DNA of 64,000 nt from Gamarada debralockiae (lineage: Eukaryota > Ascomycota > Leotiomycetes > Helotiales > Hyphodiscaceae). Under the pieces are notes generated by a model. The model saw nothing but the letters and a program-made list of their open reading frames with translations. It searched no databases and had not been told where the DNA came from. Positions 61,574-64,000 of the stretch are shown piece by piece. The stretch's first letter is position 1; each line of letters begins with the position of its first letter. The stretch is from contig NXFV01000503.1 in assembly GCA_002803225.1 (NCBI GenBank), forward strand, positions 48,863 to 112,862. Direction: 5' to 3'. Both the position numbers and the translations under genes were made by a program.

Positions 61574-62458
61574 ATGGCTTCTTCAGATAGCTCCAATGAC
61601 CATCTAATCAAGTCCGACGACCTCCAACACCCCGCCAATTTGATCCCAGAGCTCTGCAAGAAGTTTTGGACGTTAGGATGGGTGACAGGCAAGTTCATTC
61701 TGTTCCAGAATTAACCAAATGAAAGCTCATTCTAGGTTACAGGCACTGGCGGAGGAACTAGCATTCGAGACAAGTAGGTCCTGCTCCCGGAATTGTTAGG
61801 ATGAATGCTTATTTCTCCACTCAGTGACCTCGTCTACCTCGCACCCTCCGGCGTCCAGAAAGAGCTCATGAAACCCGAAGATATCTACGTTCTCGAACTC
61901 TCCAAGCAGCTCGACCCCAAAAAGCGCATCTACCTACGGTCCCCACCCGCTCTCAAACCCTCCCAATGTACCCCGCTATTCATCGCCGCTTTCACAAAAC
62001 GCGGAGCTGGCTGCTGCATACACACACACTCGCAATGGGCAGTTCTTGTCACTCTCCTGCTTGAACAGAGACCGTTGAATGACAAGGTGTTTGAGATCAA
62101 CAACATTGAGCAAATCAAAGGCTTTGGCAGGGGATTCCAGAAGCAGGGAAGCTTGGGATACCATGACACATTGAGGATTCCGGTTATTGAAAATACGCCT
62201 CATGAGGAAGACTTGACAGAGAGTCTGGAGGAGGCCATGGACAGGTACCCAGATACATATGCGGTGCTGGTGAGAAGGCATGGGGTTTATGTTTGGGGAG
62301 AGACGGTACATAAGGCCAAGACACAGTGTGAAAGGTGAGCTGCGCTGTCCTATGGGTCGTGGGATGGGACTGACACAGGGAATAGTCTGGATTACCTCTT
62401 TCAGCTGGCAGTTGAGATGAAGAAGCTTGGAATTCCGTGGTTGAGTGATATTCCCTGA
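61574..62458 (+). CDS. mde1: Methylthioribulose-1-phosphate dehydratase (Mde1/MtnB)
   Basis: Four exons: 61574-61681, 61736-61773, 61825-62334 and 62386-62458 (introns 51-54 nt); 242 aa, the usual family length. Splicing creates [20 protein letters not shown], the class II aldolase-type phosphate-binding loop, across two junctions, and a 38-nt exon lies inside it. [16 protein letters not shown] carries the paired zinc-binding histidines, and [20 protein letters not shown] the third. The enzyme dehydrates methylthioribulose-1-phosphate to diketomethylthiopentyl-1-phosphate, the step after Mri1. Being close to mri1 in the same direction fits a loose pathway linkage. Confidence 0.92.
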
Positions 62459-62919
62459 GCACAGCACTGGGCCTCCATTTTCAACAAATACCCATCCAGG
62501 GCGCATGGATCTTATAATGCTCAGCACCAGGCAAACCTTCCTCCCAATGGTCGATAGTGGATACCCATTTACTGAGTTGCCGCCTACAAGGACTTGATGA
62601 AGAGTAAAATTCAACATTCAAGAAAATGTAGTAGAGAGTAGCAGTCTAGAAGAGAAAGCCTCGAAAAGACGAAACACGTTCGCTCACGTTCAGCGATGAT
62701 GATGTGAACATTTTTCTACTCCGTAAAGCTTTGAAAACAGATGAAGAAATTCTCCCTGTGGAAAAGTCGATTCTGAGGTTGGGGGTATATAAGTCGACTT
62801 AAATATTAGTTTGGCGTTGCTCCCCCATATGCACCTTCCTATTCCCCGAGGCTCTGGCCTGAACCGGCAAAAGTGACTTGGGTACATTGATGTCTTCGTG
62901 TGACCATGACCAGCCAAAT
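62459..62919. other. Intergenic 3' of mde1
   Basis: No gene seen. It leads into the direct duplication. Confidence 0.35.
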
Positions 62920-63650
62920 TCGGTTTTGAGAGGCTTTGTTCCACGTCTGACAAATGCCGCCTGCTATGAAATTCTCTCATGTTTCCTTTCCATCTTCCTT
63001 GCATACTCTTTTATGCCTGCGTGTGGTGCGCAAACTGGGAAATTTTCTCCTGTGGTCAAGATGGCCATGCATACATTCCGGAGCGGCTACTCTTATATTC
63101 CGAATTAATACTTCGCAACTTCAGTAATATATATGCAATAGTTCAGGATTCAAAAGCTCAAAGGTCGAGGTTCATTGGAAGTCACAGTATTCAAATGAAT
63201 GAACCCATCGAAGGAAAATCAGAAGGAAAATACACTCCGACTGATTTGCCTTAGAGATTAATAGTGTGCTTGGAACCTCATCTCTAGGAAGGAGTCCTAC
63301 GAACTGGTATCTTGATCATCTTGATTGTCACCCGTACCAGTCAAGCATCAGAAGTGTCGTGTTTTGTTGCACGTCTGAGAAAGTCTACCTGCTATAAGAC
63401 TTCTCTCTGATTTCCACTCAATCTTCCTTACGTATTTTTTTTTCTGTTTAGTAAGTGAGGTTGGCTGTCCAGTGCCGCCAAGAGGACTTTCCACTACCTT
63501 CGCAGCGGCTACTCTCGTATTCCATACTAATGCTTTGGCGATGGAGGAGTAGCATTTTAAAGCTCAAAAGCTCAGGGTCGACGATCATTCCAAGTAGCAG
63601 TGTTCGAATGGCCGGGACCCATCGAAGATTCAGTGAGAAATAACTCAGAA
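62920..63650. repeat. Diverged direct duplication of about 300 bp units
   Basis: Unit 1 (about 62920-63220) and unit 2 (about 63345-63650) align over their whole length. Shared words in the same order are CACGTCTGA (62942 and 63370), CCTGCTAT, ATCTTCCTT, GCGGCTACTC, AAAAGCTCA and CCCATCGAAG (63204 and 63618). The offset drifts from 428 to 414 bp. Divergence is considerable, with many transitions. No convincing protein is encoded. It may be two copies of an old repeat or a local tandem duplication. Confidence 0.65.
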
Positions 63651-64000
63651 GTTGGACTATCAATCGTTCAGCCAGCTTCATCGATCAACAAAAGTTCTTC
63701 GAAGAGCTAATCCCTGTTCCTCATATCATCTAAGCCTAGTTGATCAACCAGAATGAGCAGATTGGGCGCTTGTTTTCCCCGGAGAAGCACTTTCCTATTT
63801 TTGATGGCTGGAGTAGAATGAGTAATTAATATCCGAGAGGGCGGGTTTATATCACTGATGCAAAGATCGCTGGATGTTTGTGGGTAAAAATACTCATGGA
63901 CAGTATGCGTGATGCCCTTAGATGTTCTGGGCCGCACACGCGCTACACTGACAGAGCCAACGAGTTCATCACCTTGACCGAAAGGTCTGGGTAGTCTTGT
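63651..64000. other. Terminal stretch of the window, no gene seen
   Basis: A short minus-strand frame at 63707-63937 has no family features. Any gene here would continue outside the window. Confidence 0.3.

Overview
This 64 kb window comes from the nuclear genome of a filamentous ascomycete. The genes carry short introns (mostly 46-90 nt) with GTRNGT donors, and the encoded set is typically fungal: a SUN-family wall protein, an Msn2-type zinc-finger factor, an Izh/PAQR receptor, calnexin, Cdc6 and Dph6. Gene content and protein wording resemble Leotiomycetes, but class-level placement is an inference made without a database search. No rRNA, tRNA or CRISPR was recognised.

Layout. 1-7.2 kb: the RGG-rich end of an unknown protein, eRF1 methyltransferase (MTQ2-like), divergently paired SDHAF3, a small frameshifted gene, a TauD-type dioxygenase and a DEAH helicase (Dhr2-like). 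7.5-10.1 kb: two decayed minus-strand genes, an O-methyltransferase lacking its SAM-binding core and a Zn(II)2Cys6 regulator with transition-type lesions. 10.8-12 kb: an MDR-family oxidoreductase. 15-21.6 kb: SUN wall protein, DUF202-like membrane protein and an Hcs1/SMUBP2 helicase. 23.2-25.3 kb: a disordered fungal protein. 26.8-31 kb: a broken polytopic membrane protein and an intact eight-exon PAQR gene. 31-36 kb: gene-poor, with a MITE-like hairpin. 36.3-41.6 kb: Msn2-like factor and Dph6. 41.9-45.2 kb: a decayed coiled-coil gene and pentanucleotide repeats. 45.4-49 kb: Cdc6 behind a CGCG cluster, and a small coiled-coil gene. 52.7-62.5 kb: a SAM+HMG-box protein, methylthioribose-1-phosphate isomerase, a cysteine-rich secreted candidate, calnexin and methylthioribulose-1-phosphate dehydratase. 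The last 1.5 kb holds a diverged direct duplication.

Functional links. Mri1 and Mde1 catalyse consecutive steps of methionine salvage and lie 4.6 kb apart on the same strand. Most other neighbours are unrelated housekeeping genes. Compact housekeeping blocks alternate with gene-poor blocks containing at least five broken or decayed genes. No wholly new biological system was found. The most notable items are the decayed OMT/C6-factor pair, the hairpin element, the hidden multi-exon PAQR gene and the methionine salvage pair. Exon boundaries were derived by hand from splice signals, reading-frame continuity and remembered family patterns.
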